DNA of 64,000 bases from Paracoccus marinus (GCF_007018965.1 NZ_VJYZ01000033.1:62001-126000), one strand, 5' to 3'; counted from the stretch's first letter, positions 1-9,509 are shown. Program-made: numbers and translations. The notes: a model not told the origin generated them from the sequence alone.

Positions 1-217
1 GCAGGTCCGCGTCGCCCGACAGCATCAGCTGCGCGACATAGCAGACCCGCGCGACCGGCGTTTTCGCCTGATCGGGATGCAGCGCATCCTTGAGCCGCAG
101 GACGTTCGCCTGCGGGCTGCGGATCGAGATCTTCGTGCGCCTGTCGCCGTTCTCGATGATCGCGCCGTTGATCAGCAGCCGCTCGTTCGGCGCCAGCTTG
201 ATGACGAGGCCGGTCAT
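1..217 (-). CDS. flbT: Flagellar biosynthesis repressor FlbT (partial, C terminus outside window)
   Basis: The first 72 codons are visible, starting MTGLVIKLAPNERLLINGA, a typical FlbT N terminus; the gene runs off the left edge. In Caulobacter, FlbT is a post-transcriptional regulator that acts on the 5' leader of flagellin mRNA to couple flagellin synthesis to assembly. The ATG overlaps the stop of flaF by four bases (ATGA), so the two are translationally coupled. Its place next to flaF and the flagellin gene fits that role. The product name is confident; regulation in this organism is inferred. Confidence 0.93.
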   Translation of the reverse strand, partial: MTGLVIKLAPNERLLINGAIIENGDRRTKISIRSPQANVLRLKDALHPDQAKTPVARVCYVAQLMLSGDADL

Positions 218-582
218 TCGGCCGCCCGCCCGCGAAGCCCGGCCATGATGCTGGTGTTGACCTCGATCAGCGCCGAAAGATCGGCGTCGCCCGCTGCCAC
301 CCGAAAGCCGTGCCGCACCGAAAACAGCGCAAGCGACAGCAGTTGCGCCTTGAGCGCATCGGGCAGGGCATTGTCGGGCAGCGCAAGGTCGGTCGCGAGC
401 GCCGACCAGAGCTGGGTGTTCATGTGGACGGCCTCACCGGCCGCGGCGCCGCGGCCCGCAACGTCGGCGGCCTTGAGCCGCCGCGTAACGCGCGCGAACG
501 CGTCGTATTCGTTGTCGCGGTCGGTGCGGATCTGGGTCGTGGAAAAGGGGCTGCCGGCGCGGGCAAAGGCGGGCGCATTCAT
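214..582 (-). CDS. flaF: Flagellar biosynthesis regulator FlaF
   Basis: This 122-residue protein has the FlaF hallmark Y-x-x-x-x-R-R-L-K near residues 25-38 and the central HMNTQLWSAL and SLALFSVRHG segments. FlaF is a small cytoplasmic protein that promotes flagellin synthesis or secretion, acting opposite to FlbT in alphaproteobacteria. It lies between the flagellin gene and flbT on the same strand, overlaps flbT by four bases, and is separated from flagellin by a strong hairpin. Length is normal for the family. Confidence 0.93.
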   Translation of the reverse strand: MNAPAFARAGSPFSTTQIRTDRDNEYDAFARVTRRLKAADVAGRGAAAGEAVHMNTQLWSALATDLALPDNALPDALKAQLLSLALFSVRHGFRVAAGDADLSALIEVNTSIMAGLRGRAAE

Positions 583-613
583 CTATTCGATCCTTCGTCA
601 GGGTGCGCGAGAG

Positions 614-638
614 CCGGGGCGCCGTCCTGGCGCCCCGG
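614..638 (-). terminator. Hairpin after flagellin gene
   Basis: A perfect 10-bp inverted repeat (CCGGGGCGCC, 5-nt loop, GGCGCCCCGG) begins ten bases beyond the flagellin stop codon. There is no T tract, so it may act as a weak terminator or as an mRNA 3' stabiliser that lets flagellin be expressed well above flaF-flbT. Confidence 0.55.
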
Positions 639-648
639 TCGGTTCAGA

Positions 649-1872
649 TCAGCGGAACAGCGACAGGATCGACTGCGGCGCCTGGTTGGCGATCGACAGC
701 GACTGGATGCCCAGCTGCTGCTGTGTTTGCAGCGCCTGCAGGCGGGCAGAGGCCTCTTCCATGTCGGCGTCCACCAGCGCGCCGATACCGGTCTTGAGCG
801 AGTCGGTCAGCTTCGAGACGAAGCTGGCCTGATTCTCGATCCGGCTGCCGGCCGAGCCGAAGGCGGCGGCGGCATCGGTCGCGGTCTTCATCAGCGTTTC
901 GATCGACGCCATGGCCGCGGTCGCGCCCGCCGCCGTCGACACGTCGATCGCACCCAGCGCGCCCAGGCCGCCCGAACCGGCGTTCTGGAACTGGGCCGAG
1001 ATCGCCAGGTCGTTGGCGGTTGCCGTGGCGCCCGACTTGATCGTCAGTTCGCCCGCGTTGGCCGAGTCGTAGTCGACGGCGAGGCCGGGAACGCCCAGCT
1101 TCTCGATCGCGGACTTCAGCCCGATCGCCACCACGTCGTTGGGCGTGGTGGATGCGGCGTCGGAGTCGGTGACAGTGTAGGTCGCTTCCTTGTCGCCGAC
1201 GCGGATCGAGATGCTGTCGCCAGCGGCAAGGGTGCCGCCGCCGCCGCCGATGGTCAGCGTGACCCCGGTGGTGTCGCCCGCTTCAAGGGACATCACCGCG
1301 CTGTCGCCTGAAGCCGACGCGGTGCCCGAGGTGGTGAAGATGTTCTTCGCCGCGTAGTTGCCCACCGAAAGGTCCTGGCTGGCCACCGAGATGGTCGAGG
1401 TGGTCGTGCCGGTCGCCGAGCGGTCGATGGAGGCGAGGAAGTTCACCGTGCCCGCGCTGCCGTCGAGCAGGTTCAGGCCGTTCACCTGCGAGCCCTTGAC
1501 GATGTTGTCGATCTGGCCGCGCAGGTTTTCCACGTCGTTCTGCAGCTTGGTGCGATCGTCGTCCGACGTCGCGTTCTGCGCCGAGATGATCGTGTCGCGG
1601 ATCTTGCCCAGCGTCGCGCGGATGTCTTCCGCGCCGTTCCGGGCGGTTCCGACCGACGCGCCGGCAATCGACAGGCCCGACGAGATCGCCTTGAAGCCGC
1701 TCACGTCCGCCTCCATCGTCTTCGAGATCGCCCAGACGGCCGCGTTGTCCTTGGCCGTCGACACGGCCTTGCCGGTCGAGATCTGGTCCTGGGTCTTCGC
1801 CAGGTTCGCGTTGACGCCCTTCAGGGTCTGTAGCGCGACCATTGCGCCATTGTTGGTCAGAATGCTGGACAT
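649..1872 (-). CDS. Flagellin
   Basis: The 407-residue protein has the conserved flagellin D0/D1 N terminus (residues 1-140, including SSILTNNGAMVALQTLKGVN and QISTGKAVSTAKDNAAVWAI) and the C-terminal coiled D0/D1 (about 320-407, ending QAPQSILSLFR). The middle (about 170-310) is Gly/Ala/Thr-rich and forms the surface-exposed variable domain. It is exported unfolded through the flagellar apparatus and polymerises into the filament. A GGAGGA ribosome site precedes the ATG. The neighbours flaF, flbT and the FlgN-like gene support the call. Confidence 0.96.
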   Translation of the reverse strand: MSSILTNNGAMVALQTLKGVNANLAKTQDQISTGKAVSTAKDNAAVWAISKTMEADVSGFKAISSGLSIAGASVGTARNGAEDIRATLGKIRDTIISAQNATSDDDRTKLQNDVENLRGQIDNIVKGSQVNGLNLLDGSAGTVNFLASIDRSATGTTTSTISVASQDLSVGNYAAKNIFTTSGTASASGDSAVMSLEAGDTTGVTLTIGGGGGTLAAGDSISIRVGDKEATYTVTDSDAASTTPNDVVAIGLKSAIEKLGVPGLAVDYDSANAGELTIKSGATATANDLAISAQFQNAGSGGLGALGAIDVSTAAGATAAMASIETLMKTATDAAAAFGSAGSRIENQASFVSKLTDSLKTGIGALVDADMEEASARLQALQTQQQLGIQSLSIANQAPQSILSLFR

Positions 1873-1888
1873 TTTGTCCTCCGTTCAT

Positions 1889-1903
1889 GGGCGTGATGCG
1901 CCC
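1889..1903 (-). promoter_or_regulatory. Hairpin in flagellin 5' leader
   Basis: On the minus strand GGGCG-CATCA-CGCCC forms a 5-bp stem with a 5-nt loop a few bases upstream of the GGAGGA ribosome site (1875-1880). FlbT is known in Caulobacter to act on the flagellin leader, so this is a plausible but unproven target. No clear sigma-28 or sigma-54 promoter was found in the 170-bp leader. Confidence 0.3.
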
Positions 1904-2044
1904 GGGTTTGACGAAAAGGCCTTCTGACCTGGGGGCTTCCATTTGCCCCGCACCGCCTTGGTGCGATCACCGTTCTAGACGCGACAGCTTAATGGCTAGT
2001 GAATTGGGGCGCGCCTATCAAACGCGGAACTCGGCGAAATCGAT

Positions 2045-2350
2045 TCAAAAACGATGCGTCTGCCGCGACGCAATCACGTCGATCTGGCGGCGGCCGCAGT
2101 TGTCGTAGGTCTGCAGGCTGCGGGCGGCGCGCTGCGCAGCCCTAACCCCGTCGATGGCCGCCGCCAGCCCCTGACTTCGCGCGGCCGTCAGCGCCATCAT
2201 GCGCGCGACGACCTGACGGGATTGCAACGCCCGGGCCGGATCGACGCCGGCCGCTTCCACTTCGCCGAGCAGGGCTTCGGCCTTGTCAAGGTCGCCGTGG
2301 TCGAGAGCCGTCTGTGCATCGTTCAGGATTTCCAGCAGTTCGGTCATCAT
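2045..2350 (-). CDS. Small flagellar-cluster protein, FlgN-like export chaperone candidate
   Basis: This 101-residue, mostly helical protein (MTELLEILNDAQTALDHGDL...) has no signal peptide. Its size, helical nature and place between the rod-binding protein and flagellin suggest a FlgN-type cytoplasmic chaperone for hook-filament junction proteins. The C-terminal motif TYDNCGRRQ resembles the end of FlgN-like proteins of related bacteria as I know them. The stop of the upstream rod protein overlaps its start by four bases, giving translational coupling. The chaperone role is an inference. Confidence 0.6.
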   Translation of the reverse strand: MMTELLEILNDAQTALDHGDLDKAEALLGEVEAAGVDPARALQSRQVVARMMALTAARSQGLAAAIDGVRAAQRAARSLQTYDNCGRRQIDVIASRQTHRF

Positions 2351-2586
2351 GCCACCATGAACTGCGAAAAGCCGAGGTCGACGCGCCGCGACAGGGCATC
2401 GGCCCGCTGTTCGGTCAGCCAGCTTGCGAACTGCGACTCGCCGACGCCGCCCGAAAACGACGATTCGGACGATTCGATGCCGGTATACTTCAGCATTTCG
2501 GCAAGAAAGGCCGATTCGAGCCGGTCTGCCTGTAAGGCGGAAGGCTTGCCGGGCGCGGCAGGCTGAAAACTGGCTTCAATCTTCAC
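2347..2586 (-). CDS. Rod-binding protein (FlgJ N-terminal domain type)
   Basis: The 79-residue protein carries the rod-binding signature LESAFLAEMLKYTGI followed by GGVGESQFASWL, as in the N-terminal half of FlgJ. The muramidase half of enterobacterial FlgJ is absent, as is usual in alphaproteobacteria. It would help rod assembly in the periplasm. It overlaps the next gene by four bases and sits divergently from fliK with about 100 bp between them, which probably holds both promoters. Confidence 0.82.
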   Translation of the reverse strand: MKIEASFQPAAPGKPSALQADRLESAFLAEMLKYTGIESSESSFSGGVGESQFASWLTEQRADALSRRVDLGFSQFMVA

Positions 2587-2685
2587 GAGTTATTCCTTTC
2601 CGTGTTGATGCCGCTGCAATAGCACCTAGCGGTAAATAATTTGGTAATTCGCGGGTGGTAGAAGCAGCCAAACGACGGGAATCAG

Positions 2686-4437
2686 ATGCACCTAGCCCCG
2701 ATCCAGATCGCGCTCTTTGCCGGCCAGCCGAAAACGCTGATCGAACCGCCCATTTCTTTTGGGGGTGGTTTCGAGGCGGTGCTGCAAATGCTGACGCCAG
2801 GCGCGCCGCCGGTTGCCGGTCCGCAGGTGGGGACGCTTGCCGACGGGCCGGGCGAGAATGAAAGTCTCGAAGGCGAGGAGCTCGCCGATGTTGGCTCGAC
2901 TGACCGTCCGACGGTGCAGCCGAATGGCATGGAAATGCTTGTGGGCGTTCAGATCGCTGAAGCCCCGCCGATCGACAGGGCTGCCGGCAGGGCTGCGACT
3001 AGTTCTTCTTGCGAGCGGATGGTGGACGGTCGGGACGATAATCCGGCCAGCCCGGCGGAGCTGGGGTCAGCCACTCAGCCGCTGCCCTTTGGTGCGGGCG
3101 TTCAGCTTGCGTTTGCTGAGGAAAGCAGGGTTGTGCCGGCCGAGAGCTTTGCCACGAAGATCGGGGGATCGCCCGCTTCCAGCGTCAGTGAGGGCGATGT
3201 CGCGCTGGCCCGGGTTACTGCGGCAAGCGGGCCGGCGAACGTTGACGGGGACGTCGAACCCTCAGCGGCGCTGACCCTGTCACCTGCTGCCGTATCGGCG
3301 CAATCGTCTCAGGACCTGCCGAATGCGGCGGCTGATGCTTCGATATCCGTGCTGATGGAGAACCGCGACCCCGCTTCGCACGTGCAAGCCTCGTTGAGTG
3401 CCGCGCCGAAGGGCGAGGCTGTGCAAGCCGACCCCGACTTGGTGTCCGTGGGCACTTCGCAAGGTCGCGAGGCGGCGGATGCGAAGGGGAAAATAACGAG
3501 CGCGGCAAAGGCGACGATGGGCGGCGTTACACGGGTGCAGACCGACGCGCTTGAGGGTCGATCAGGTAACACCGGCACGGTCGCGCCGGCCCCGCTGATC
3601 GGCTCGACGGAGGCGGGCGCGGACGTCCAGACGCTTCGTTCTATGGCGGACCGCGGCCAATTGCTGCCTTCAGTCCAATCTGACGCGGAGGCCGAAAACT
3701 ACACGCGCCCGACGCGATCGGCGGAAGCCACAGCTTCAGACGCTGCTCAGGCCGAGGCTCCACATCTCTTTAAGATGAAGTTACCCGAGTCCGCGCCCGG
3801 AGCCGCCTTTGTTAGGAACACCATTTCGACCGCAGAACATGGCTCCGAGAAGGCTGTGGTGGTCGCGCCGCTCACCTGGGAAAACGCCTTGGCCTGGCAG
3901 CCCCCGCTCGTCGCCGCCGCGCCTGATGCCAACGTTGCAGCGCCTCTCACGCAAGGCGGCACCCGCCCGATTTCCGTTCCCGCCACCATGGCGCAGATCG
4001 CGGACGTGATCGTGGCGCAGCGCGACGGCACGACCGAGATCACCCTGAACCCGCACGAACTCGGGCGCGTGAAGGTCACGATCTCGGGCGACAGTTCGGA
4101 TCTGCAAGTCGGCCTGATCGTCGAGCGGCCGGAAACCCTGGATCTCGTCCGCCGCCATGCCGACCTGCTGGTGCGCGAGCTGCGCGACAACGGCGTTGCC
4201 CAGAGCCGCATCGACTTCACGGCGCAGGACGACGCGCCCCGCGGCAGTCCGGCCCAAGGCGGTGCGGATCGCGGTGGGCATGGCTCGGCTCAGCGCGACC
4301 CGCCGCGCGCGGGTTCTGGTCTGGGCGACGCTCTTCACGTGGATACAGCGAACGACTCGGGCTTGCCGATAAAGCATGCGCCGGGTGCGGCGCGGGGCGG
4401 GCAGGCGGGCAGCGGCCGCCTCGACATCAGGATATGA
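2686..4437 (+). CDS. fliK: Flagellar hook-length control protein FliK
   Basis: This 583-residue protein is low-complexity and poorly conserved through about residue 430. The C-terminal hook-length domain (about 435-525) has the diagnostic ITLNPHELGRVKVTISG segment followed by VERPETLDLVRRHADLLVREL. FliK is a secreted molecular ruler that switches export specificity from hook to filament. The N-terminal part looks normal for a FliK ruler region. The stop codon region overlaps a potential flgD start. Confidence 0.92.
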   Translation: MHLAPIQIALFAGQPKTLIEPPISFGGGFEAVLQMLTPGAPPVAGPQVGTLADGPGENESLEGEELADVGSTDRPTVQPNGMEMLVGVQIAEAPPIDRAAGRAATSSSCERMVDGRDDNPASPAELGSATQPLPFGAGVQLAFAEESRVVPAESFATKIGGSPASSVSEGDVALARVTAASGPANVDGDVEPSAALTLSPAAVSAQSSQDLPNAAADASISVLMENRDPASHVQASLSAAPKGEAVQADPDLVSVGTSQGREAADAKGKITSAAKATMGGVTRVQTDALEGRSGNTGTVAPAPLIGSTEAGADVQTLRSMADRGQLLPSVQSDAEAENYTRPTRSAEATASDAAQAEAPHLFKMKLPESAPGAAFVRNTISTAEHGSEKAVVVAPLTWENALAWQPPLVAAAPDANVAAPLTQGGTRPISVPATMAQIADVIVAQRDGTTEITLNPHELGRVKVTISGDSSDLQVGLIVERPETLDLVRRHADLLVRELRDNGVAQSRIDFTAQDDAPRGSPAQGGADRGGHGSAQRDPPRAGSGLGDALHVDTANDSGLPIKHAPGAARGGQAGSGRLDIRI

Positions 4438-4445
4438 GGGATTTG

Positions 4446-5120
4446 ATGGTCAATTCGGTTGCAGCAGCCAGCGCGGGCACGCCCCCGGCCGGTTCAGGCG
4501 CGGGTGCGGGCGCGCCAGCCGCGTCGTTCTCGGGTGGCGATTTTCAGACGTTTCTGAAGATGCTCACGACGCAGATCAAGAACCAGGACCCGCTGAACCC
4601 CATGGAAGGTTCGGACTTCGCGGTGCAACTCGCGACCTTTTCGGGCGTCGAGCAGCAGGTGCGGACAAACGACCTGCTGGCGCAGATCGCCGCGCACTCT
4701 GCAGGCAGTCTTTCCGCTGTGTCGCAGTGGATCGGGAAGGAGGTCCGCACGACCGACCCGGTTGCCTTCGACGGCAGCCCGCTCACGCTGACGATCGACC
4801 ATGCGCCGGATGCAGACGGGGTGACGCTGGTCACCTATGACGCGGCCGGAACCGTGGTCTCGCGCGAGGAGGTCGGCCCGGGCGACGGCGAGGTCGACTG
4901 GGTCGGGCGCAGCGAGAACGGGACCACGCTGCCGGCGGGGCTATACAGTTTCCGGGTCGAAAGCACCAAGGCGGGGACGGTGATCGAAACCAGGGATGTG
5001 GGCGTCTATTCGCGGGTGATCGGCGGCGAGGTGACGGCGACCGGCATCAAGCTGTCGCTTGAAGGCGGGGCGAGCACGATGGAGGCGGACGTTACCGGCT
5101 TGCGCGAACCGGCCGACTGA
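4446..5120 (+). CDS. flgD: Flagellar hook assembly (capping) protein FlgD
   Basis: The protein (224 residues from this ATG) shows the FlgD N-terminal motif DFQTFLKMLTTQIKNQDPLN, followed by SDFAVQLATFSGVEQQV, and a C-terminal Ig-like/Tudor region with LPAGLYSFRVE. FlgD caps the growing hook and is exported through the flagellar system. I chose the ATG at 4446 because TGAGGG lies 5-10 bases upstream; an in-frame ATG at 4434 overlapping the fliK stop is the alternative. Confidence 0.93.
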   Translation: MVNSVAAASAGTPPAGSGAGAGAPAASFSGGDFQTFLKMLTTQIKNQDPLNPMEGSDFAVQLATFSGVEQQVRTNDLLAQIAAHSAGSLSAVSQWIGKEVRTTDPVAFDGSPLTLTIDHAPDADGVTLVTYDAAGTVVSREEVGPGDGEVDWVGRSENGTTLPAGLYSFRVESTKAGTVIETRDVGVYSRVIGGEVTATGIKLSLEGGASTMEADVTGLREPAD

Positions 5121-5301
5121 CGTGCGATCGCCGCGTTATCCTGCCGAAAGGGGTCGTGACGGGCTGGCGCGCGGCTGGTTCGTTCGCGTCTGTCGGGCCG
5201 TGACCACTTTGATCGGCCGGTGGTTGCTGTGGGGTGCCGCCGCAGCAGGATCTCGCCTGAACCGTTCGGGCGTTTGCCGGCAGGTCGCGTCCGCCTTGCT
5301 C

Positions 5302-6831
5302 TCAGCCGAGCGCGTATCCCAGCACCAGGCCCGCCGCCAGCATCGCCACCGGCACGATCCATCCGGTCGCGATCCGCGGCTGCGCGCGACGCGCCGGTTC
5401 GGGCTTGCGCGCCAGTTCGCCCAGCCGTGTCTCGATCAGGTCGGGCAGCACGGGGCCGAAGCGGAACACGGTCTGCGCGATCCGCAGCCCGTCGCGCAGC
5501 GCCGCGCGGGGGCCGAGATTGTCGCGGACATAATCCTGAACCACAGGGCGCGCGGCTTCCCACATGTTGATCTGCGGGTCGAGCGAGCGGGCGACGCCCT
5601 CGACCACGACCATCGTGCGCTGCAGCAGGATCAACTCGGTCCGGGTCTGCATGCCGAAGCGATCGGTCACGTCGAAAAGGTAGGACAGCAGGTTCGCCAT
5701 CGAGATGCGGCTGGCATCCGCGCCGAAGATCGGCTCGCCGACCGCGCGAAGCGCCCTGGCGAATTCGGCCATGTTCTGGTCGCGGGGCACGTAGCCCGCT
5801 TCGAAATGGACGCGCGCGACGCGGGTATAATCGCGCTGGATGAAGCCGAGGATGATCTCGGCATAGGTGCGGCGGGTGTATTCGTCGATCTCGCCCATGA
5901 TGCCGAAATCGAACGCGACGATGTCGCCGTTCGGCCCCACGCGCAGGTTCCCTTGGTGCATGTCGGCGTGGAAGAACCCGTCGCGCAGCGCATGGCTGAG
6001 AAAGAGCTGGATCATCCGCGAGGCGAGCGCGCCGGTGTCGTGCCCGGCCGCCCGGATCGCGTCCACGTCGGACATCGGCGTGCCGTGGACCCAGTCGCTG
6101 GTCATGACCCGGCGCGACGACAGCGCCCAGTGCGGATGCGGAACGGTGAAGCCCGCATCCTTCCCGATGTTTTCCGCGAAAAGCGACGCGGACGCGGCTT
6201 CAAGCCGCAGGTCCAGCTCGCCCAGCACCACCGACTGGAAATGGGACACCACGTCGCGCGGGCGAAGGCGGCGGCTTGCCGGCGACAGCCGCTCGATCAG
6301 GTTCGCGGCCAGGTGGAAGGCGTCGAGGTCGCGGCGGAACGCGGCCTCGATCCCAGGCCGCAGCACCTTGACCGCGACCTCGGCCCCGTCGTCGGCGCGC
6401 CGCGCGTAATGGACCTGCGCGATCGAGGCCGCGGCGACCGGTTCGGAGAACTCGGTGAAAAGCGCCTCGACCGGCTGGCCGAGCTCGGCCACGACCATGG
6501 CGCGGGCGGTGCTTGTGGGGAACGGGGGCAAGCGGTCCTGCAGCACGCGCAACTGTTCGGCCATCTGGGCGCCGACCACGTCGGGACGGGTGGACAGGAT
6601 CTGCCCGAACTTGATGTAGGCGGGCCCCAGCGCCGTGATCGCCCGGGTGACCGGGGGCAGGGTGGGATCGCCCCGGTAGCCCAGCCACGCGAAGGGCCAG
6701 CCGAGGATCCGCGCGGCCAGCCGGACGCGCGCAGGCGCGGCCATCGCGTCAAGCGCGGCCCCCATCGCGCCGGTGCGTTCAAACGTGGCGCCGGTGCGGA
6801 TCAGCCGCCAGATGTTGTGCGGTCCGCGCAA
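5302..6831 (-). CDS. ubiB: Ubiquinone biosynthesis regulatory protein kinase UbiB
   Basis: A 509-residue ABC1/ADCK-family protein. It has the family KxGQ motif (GPAYIKFGQILSTRPDVVG, about 90-108), the ATP-site lysine in AVKVLRPGIE, the catalytic loop FHADMHQGNL (about 285) and the DFG-like AFDFGIMG. The C terminus carries a hydrophobic anchor (about 485-509). UbiB is an atypical kinase/ATPase needed for coenzyme Q synthesis at the inner membrane. It follows ubiE with a 3-bp gap, the usual alphaproteobacterial pair. Confidence 0.96.
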   Translation of the reverse strand: MRGPHNIWRLIRTGATFERTGAMGAALDAMAAPARVRLAARILGWPFAWLGYRGDPTLPPVTRAITALGPAYIKFGQILSTRPDVVGAQMAEQLRVLQDRLPPFPTSTARAMVVAELGQPVEALFTEFSEPVAAASIAQVHYARRADDGAEVAVKVLRPGIEAAFRRDLDAFHLAANLIERLSPASRRLRPRDVVSHFQSVVLGELDLRLEAASASLFAENIGKDAGFTVPHPHWALSSRRVMTSDWVHGTPMSDVDAIRAAGHDTGALASRMIQLFLSHALRDGFFHADMHQGNLRVGPNGDIVAFDFGIMGEIDEYTRRTYAEIILGFIQRDYTRVARVHFEAGYVPRDQNMAEFARALRAVGEPIFGADASRISMANLLSYLFDVTDRFGMQTRTELILLQRTMVVVEGVARSLDPQINMWEAARPVVQDYVRDNLGPRAALRDGLRIAQTVFRFGPVLPDLIETRLGELARKPEPARRAQPRIATGWIVPVAMLAAGLVLGYALG

Positions 6832-6834
6832 CGG

Positions 6835-7587
6835 TCAGAGCTTCCAGCCGGAATGCAGCGCGGCGATCCCCATCGACAGGTTGCGGAACTGCACCCGGTC
6901 GAAGCCCGCGTCGCGGATCATGCCCGCGAAGGTTTCCTGGTCGGGGAAGCGACGGATCGATTCCACGAGATACTGGTAGCTGTCGCGATCGCCCGCGACG
7001 AGCTGGCCCAGGGGCGGGATCACGTTGAACGAATAGCGGTCATAGGCCCACTGCATCGCCGGCACCGGCAGCTGCGAGAACTCCAGCACCATCAGCCGCC
7101 CGCCGGGCTTGAGCACGCGAAACGCCTCGGACAGGGCCTGGGGGATGCGGGTCACGTTGCGGATGCCGAAGCTGATCGTGTAGCGGTCGAAGCTCGCATC
7201 CGCGAAGGGCAGCGCCATGGCGTCACCCGTGACCCAGTCGAGACGCCCTTCCAGACGCCCGGCCTCGGCGCGCTGACGCCCCTCGACCAGCATCGATTCG
7301 GTCATGTCGCAGACGGTGACGTGCCCGCCCGGCGCGCGGTCGAGGAACCGGAACGCGATGTCGCCGGTGCCGCCCGCCACGTCCAGCAGGCGCTGACTGT
7401 TCCGGGGCGCGAGCCAGTCCATCATCGCGGTCTTCCACAGCCGGTGGACGCCGACGCTCATCAGGTCGTTCATCACGTCGTATTTCGACGCGACGCGGGA
7501 AAAGACGCCGTGGACCAGCCCCGCCTTTTCGTCCTCGGCCACGTCGCGGAAGCCGAAATGGGTTTGCCTGCGCTCGTCGTCGTTCAT
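6835..7587 (-). CDS. ubiE: Demethylmenaquinone/demethoxyubiquinone C-methyltransferase UbiE
   Basis: This 250-residue class I SAM-dependent methyltransferase has motif [14 protein letters not shown] (about 66-78), the UbiE signatures [17 protein letters not shown] near the N terminus, and [13 protein letters not shown]. It performs the C-methylation step in ubiquinone synthesis. The start at MNDDERRQ is chosen because the family begins with this HFGF region; a longer open frame continues upstream but would run into mutM on the other strand. It forms an operon with ubiB and diverges from mutM over 55 bp. Confidence 0.96.
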   Translation of the reverse strand: MNDDERRQTHFGFRDVAEDEKAGLVHGVFSRVASKYDVMNDLMSVGVHRLWKTAMMDWLAPRNSQRLLDVAGGTGDIAFRFLDRAPGGHVTVCDMTESMLVEGRQRAEAGRLEGRLDWVTGDAMALPFADASFDRYTISFGIRNVTRIPQALSEAFRVLKPGGRLMVLEFSQLPVPAMQWAYDRYSFNVIPPLGQLVAGDRDSYQYLVESIRRFPDQETFAGMIRDAGFDRVQFRNLSMGIAALHSGWKL

Positions 7588-7642
7588 AGGTCTGGGTCCG
7601 GTCGCCTGTTTCGGGCGGCACCATGCGACGAACGGGGCCCGA

Positions 7643-8488
7643 ATGCCAGAACTGCCAGAGGTCGAGACGGTGCGCCGCGGCCTTGCACCGCATCTCGAGG
7701 GGCGCGTGATCGCGCGGGTGGACCAGCGCCGCCCCGACCTGCGCTGGCCGATGCCCGAGGATCTGGTGCAGGTGCTGACCGGGGCGCGGGTGACGGCGCT
7801 CAGGCGGCGGTCGAAATACATCCTGGCGGACCTCGACCGGGGCGGCAGCCTGCTTCTGCATCTCGGCATGTCGGGGCGGGTGCGGATCGAAGGCGCGCAG
7901 CTGGGCGAGTTCCACCACGACTCCACGAGCCTGCCCCAGCACGACCACCTGGTCCTGACCACCGACGCGGGGACGACCGTCACGCTGAACGACGCGCGGC
8001 GGTTCGGGGCGGTGGACCTGGTGCGCGACGGGCAGGATCATCCCCTGCTGGCCGCGCTGGGGCCCGAGCCGATCGATCCCGACTTCACGCCCGCGCGGCT
8101 TGCGGCGGCGCTGGCCGGCCGGCGCAGCTCGGTCAAGGCCGCGCTGCTCGATCAGCGGATCGTGGCGGGTCTGGGCAACATCTACGTGTGCGAGGCGCTG
8201 CACCGGGCGCGCATCCACCCGGCGCGCGCGGCGGGGCGGATCGGGCGCGACCGGATCGCGCTGCTGCACGGCCTCATCCGCGAGGTGCTGGCCGAGGCGA
8301 TCGATGCCGGCGGATCGAGCCTGCGCGATCACCGCCAGGCGTCGGGCGAGCTGGGTTATTTCCAGCACAGCTTCCGCGTCTATGGACGCGAGGGGCAGCC
8401 GTGCCCGCGTCCCGGCTGCGCCGGCACCGTCCGCCGGATCGTGCAGGGCGGCCGCTCGACCTGGTACTGCCCCGTCTGCCAGCGCTGA
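7643..8488 (+). CDS. mutM: Formamidopyrimidine-DNA glycosylase (Fpg/MutM)
   Basis: The 281-residue protein begins [13 protein letters not shown] with the catalytic Pro2 and Glu3, has the catalytic lysine context RRRSKYIL, the [13 protein letters not shown] helix-turn region, and a C-terminal zinc finger with four cysteines (CPRPGC and CPVC, about 254-280). It removes 8-oxoguanine and ring-opened purines and nicks the abasic site during base-excision repair. Length and motif order are normal. Confidence 0.97.
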   Translation: MPELPEVETVRRGLAPHLEGRVIARVDQRRPDLRWPMPEDLVQVLTGARVTALRRRSKYILADLDRGGSLLLHLGMSGRVRIEGAQLGEFHHDSTSLPQHDHLVLTTDAGTTVTLNDARRFGAVDLVRDGQDHPLLAALGPEPIDPDFTPARLAAALAGRRSSVKAALLDQRIVAGLGNIYVCEALHRARIHPARAAGRIGRDRIALLHGLIREVLAEAIDAGGSSLRDHRQASGELGYFQHSFRVYGREGQPCPRPGCAGTVRRIVQGGRSTWYCPVCQR

Positions 8489-8594
8489 CTTTGGCCCGGC
8501 GTCTTACCCCGGGACCGCCACACGCCGGCGCCTTCGGGGTTCCGCGCCGCGCCGGGGTTTGCTAACGAAAGCCGATCCATGAGGGAGGGATGCC

Positions 8595-9371
8595 ATGGCC
8601 TACCAGACGCTCATCGTTGAGGTCGAGGACAAGATCGCGCTGGTGCGCCTGAACCGGCCCGAGGCGATGAACGCGCTGAACGGCCAGCTGCTGGGCGAAC
8701 TTGCCGACGCGCTGGACGCGCTGGACGCCGACGACAAGGTCCGCTGCATCGTCCTGACCGGCAGCGAAAAGGCCTTTGCGGCCGGCGCCGACATCAAGGA
8801 GATGGCGCAAAAGACCTTCGTGGACGTGTCGACCCAGGATCTGTTCGGCGCCGACATCGACCGGATCGCGCGCATCCGCAAGCCGCTGATCGCGGCCGTG
8901 TCGGGTTATGCGCTGGGCGGGGGGTGCGAGCTGGCGATGATGTGCGACTTCATCATCGCGGCCGAGAACGCGAAGTTTGGCCAGCCCGAGATCAACCTTG
9001 GCGTGGTCGCGGGCATCGGCGGCACCCAGCGCCTGACCCGCTTCGTGGGCAAGTCCAAGGCGATGGACATGAACCTGACCGGCCGCTTCATGGACGCGGC
9101 CGAGGCGGAGCGGTCGGGCCTCGTGAGCCGGGTCGTGCCCACCGACAAGCTCATGGACGAGGCGCGGGCCGCGGCCGGCAAGATCGCCGACAAGTCGCTG
9201 ATCGCCGCTCGCGTCGCCAAGGAGGCCGTGAACCGCGCCTACGAGACCACCCTGCGCGAAGGGCTGCTGTTCGAGCGGCGGACGTTCCATTCGCTGTTCG
9301 CGACCGAGGACCAGAAGGAAGGGATGAGCGCCTTTCTTGAAAAGCGCGAGGCGCAGTTCCGCGACCGCTGA
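8595..9371 (+). CDS. Enoyl-CoA hydratase
   Basis: This 258-residue crotonase-fold enzyme has the oxyanion-hole segments AAGADIKEM (about 62-70) and [15 protein letters not shown] (about 103-117), and the two catalytic glutamates in GCELA and [13 protein letters not shown]. It hydrates trans-2-enoyl-CoA in fatty-acid or amino-acid degradation; the sequence is of the short-chain FadB1/EchA type. A GAGGGA ribosome site lies 7 bases before the ATG. It is monocistronic, closed by a hairpin at 9390. Confidence 0.92.
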   Translation: MAYQTLIVEVEDKIALVRLNRPEAMNALNGQLLGELADALDALDADDKVRCIVLTGSEKAFAAGADIKEMAQKTFVDVSTQDLFGADIDRIARIRKPLIAAVSGYALGGGCELAMMCDFIIAAENAKFGQPEINLGVVAGIGGTQRLTRFVGKSKAMDMNLTGRFMDAAEAERSGLVSRVVPTDKLMDEARAAAGKIADKSLIAARVAKEAVNRAYETTLREGLLFERRTFHSLFATEDQKEGMSAFLEKREAQFRDR

Positions 9372-9389
9372 GCCGCGAACGCCGGGCAG

Positions 9390-9410
9390 TCCGCCGCCCC
9401 GCGGCGGATT
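9390..9410 (+). terminator. Terminator-like hairpin after enoyl-CoA hydratase gene
   Basis: TCCGCCGC-CCC-GCGGCGGA forms an 8-bp perfect stem followed by TTGTG, 18 bases after the stop codon. The T tract is weak. Confidence 0.5.
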
Positions 9411-9436
9411 GTGTGGCCGATGCCGCATCGCGGCGC

Positions 9437-9464
9437 TTGACTACAACGGCGCGCGCCCATAAAA
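9437..9464 (+). promoter_or_regulatory. Likely sigma-70 promoter of rpsT
   Basis: TTGACT (9437-9442) and CATAAA/ATAAAA (about 9458-9464) lie 15-16 bases apart and about 50 bases before the rpsT start, in a position expected for a strongly expressed ribosomal protein gene. Confidence 0.5.
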
Positions 9465-9509
9465 GCACGTCTTCAAGAATTACCCAGTCGCTACGGAATC
9501 GCACAAGAC

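Noticed and set aside
5059..8565. A 1168-codon open frame on the plus strand across ubiB, ubiE and mutM
   Set aside because: It is the high-G+C antisense shadow of ubiB and ubiE, rich in Arg, His and Gly with no domain; the real genes have full motif sets.
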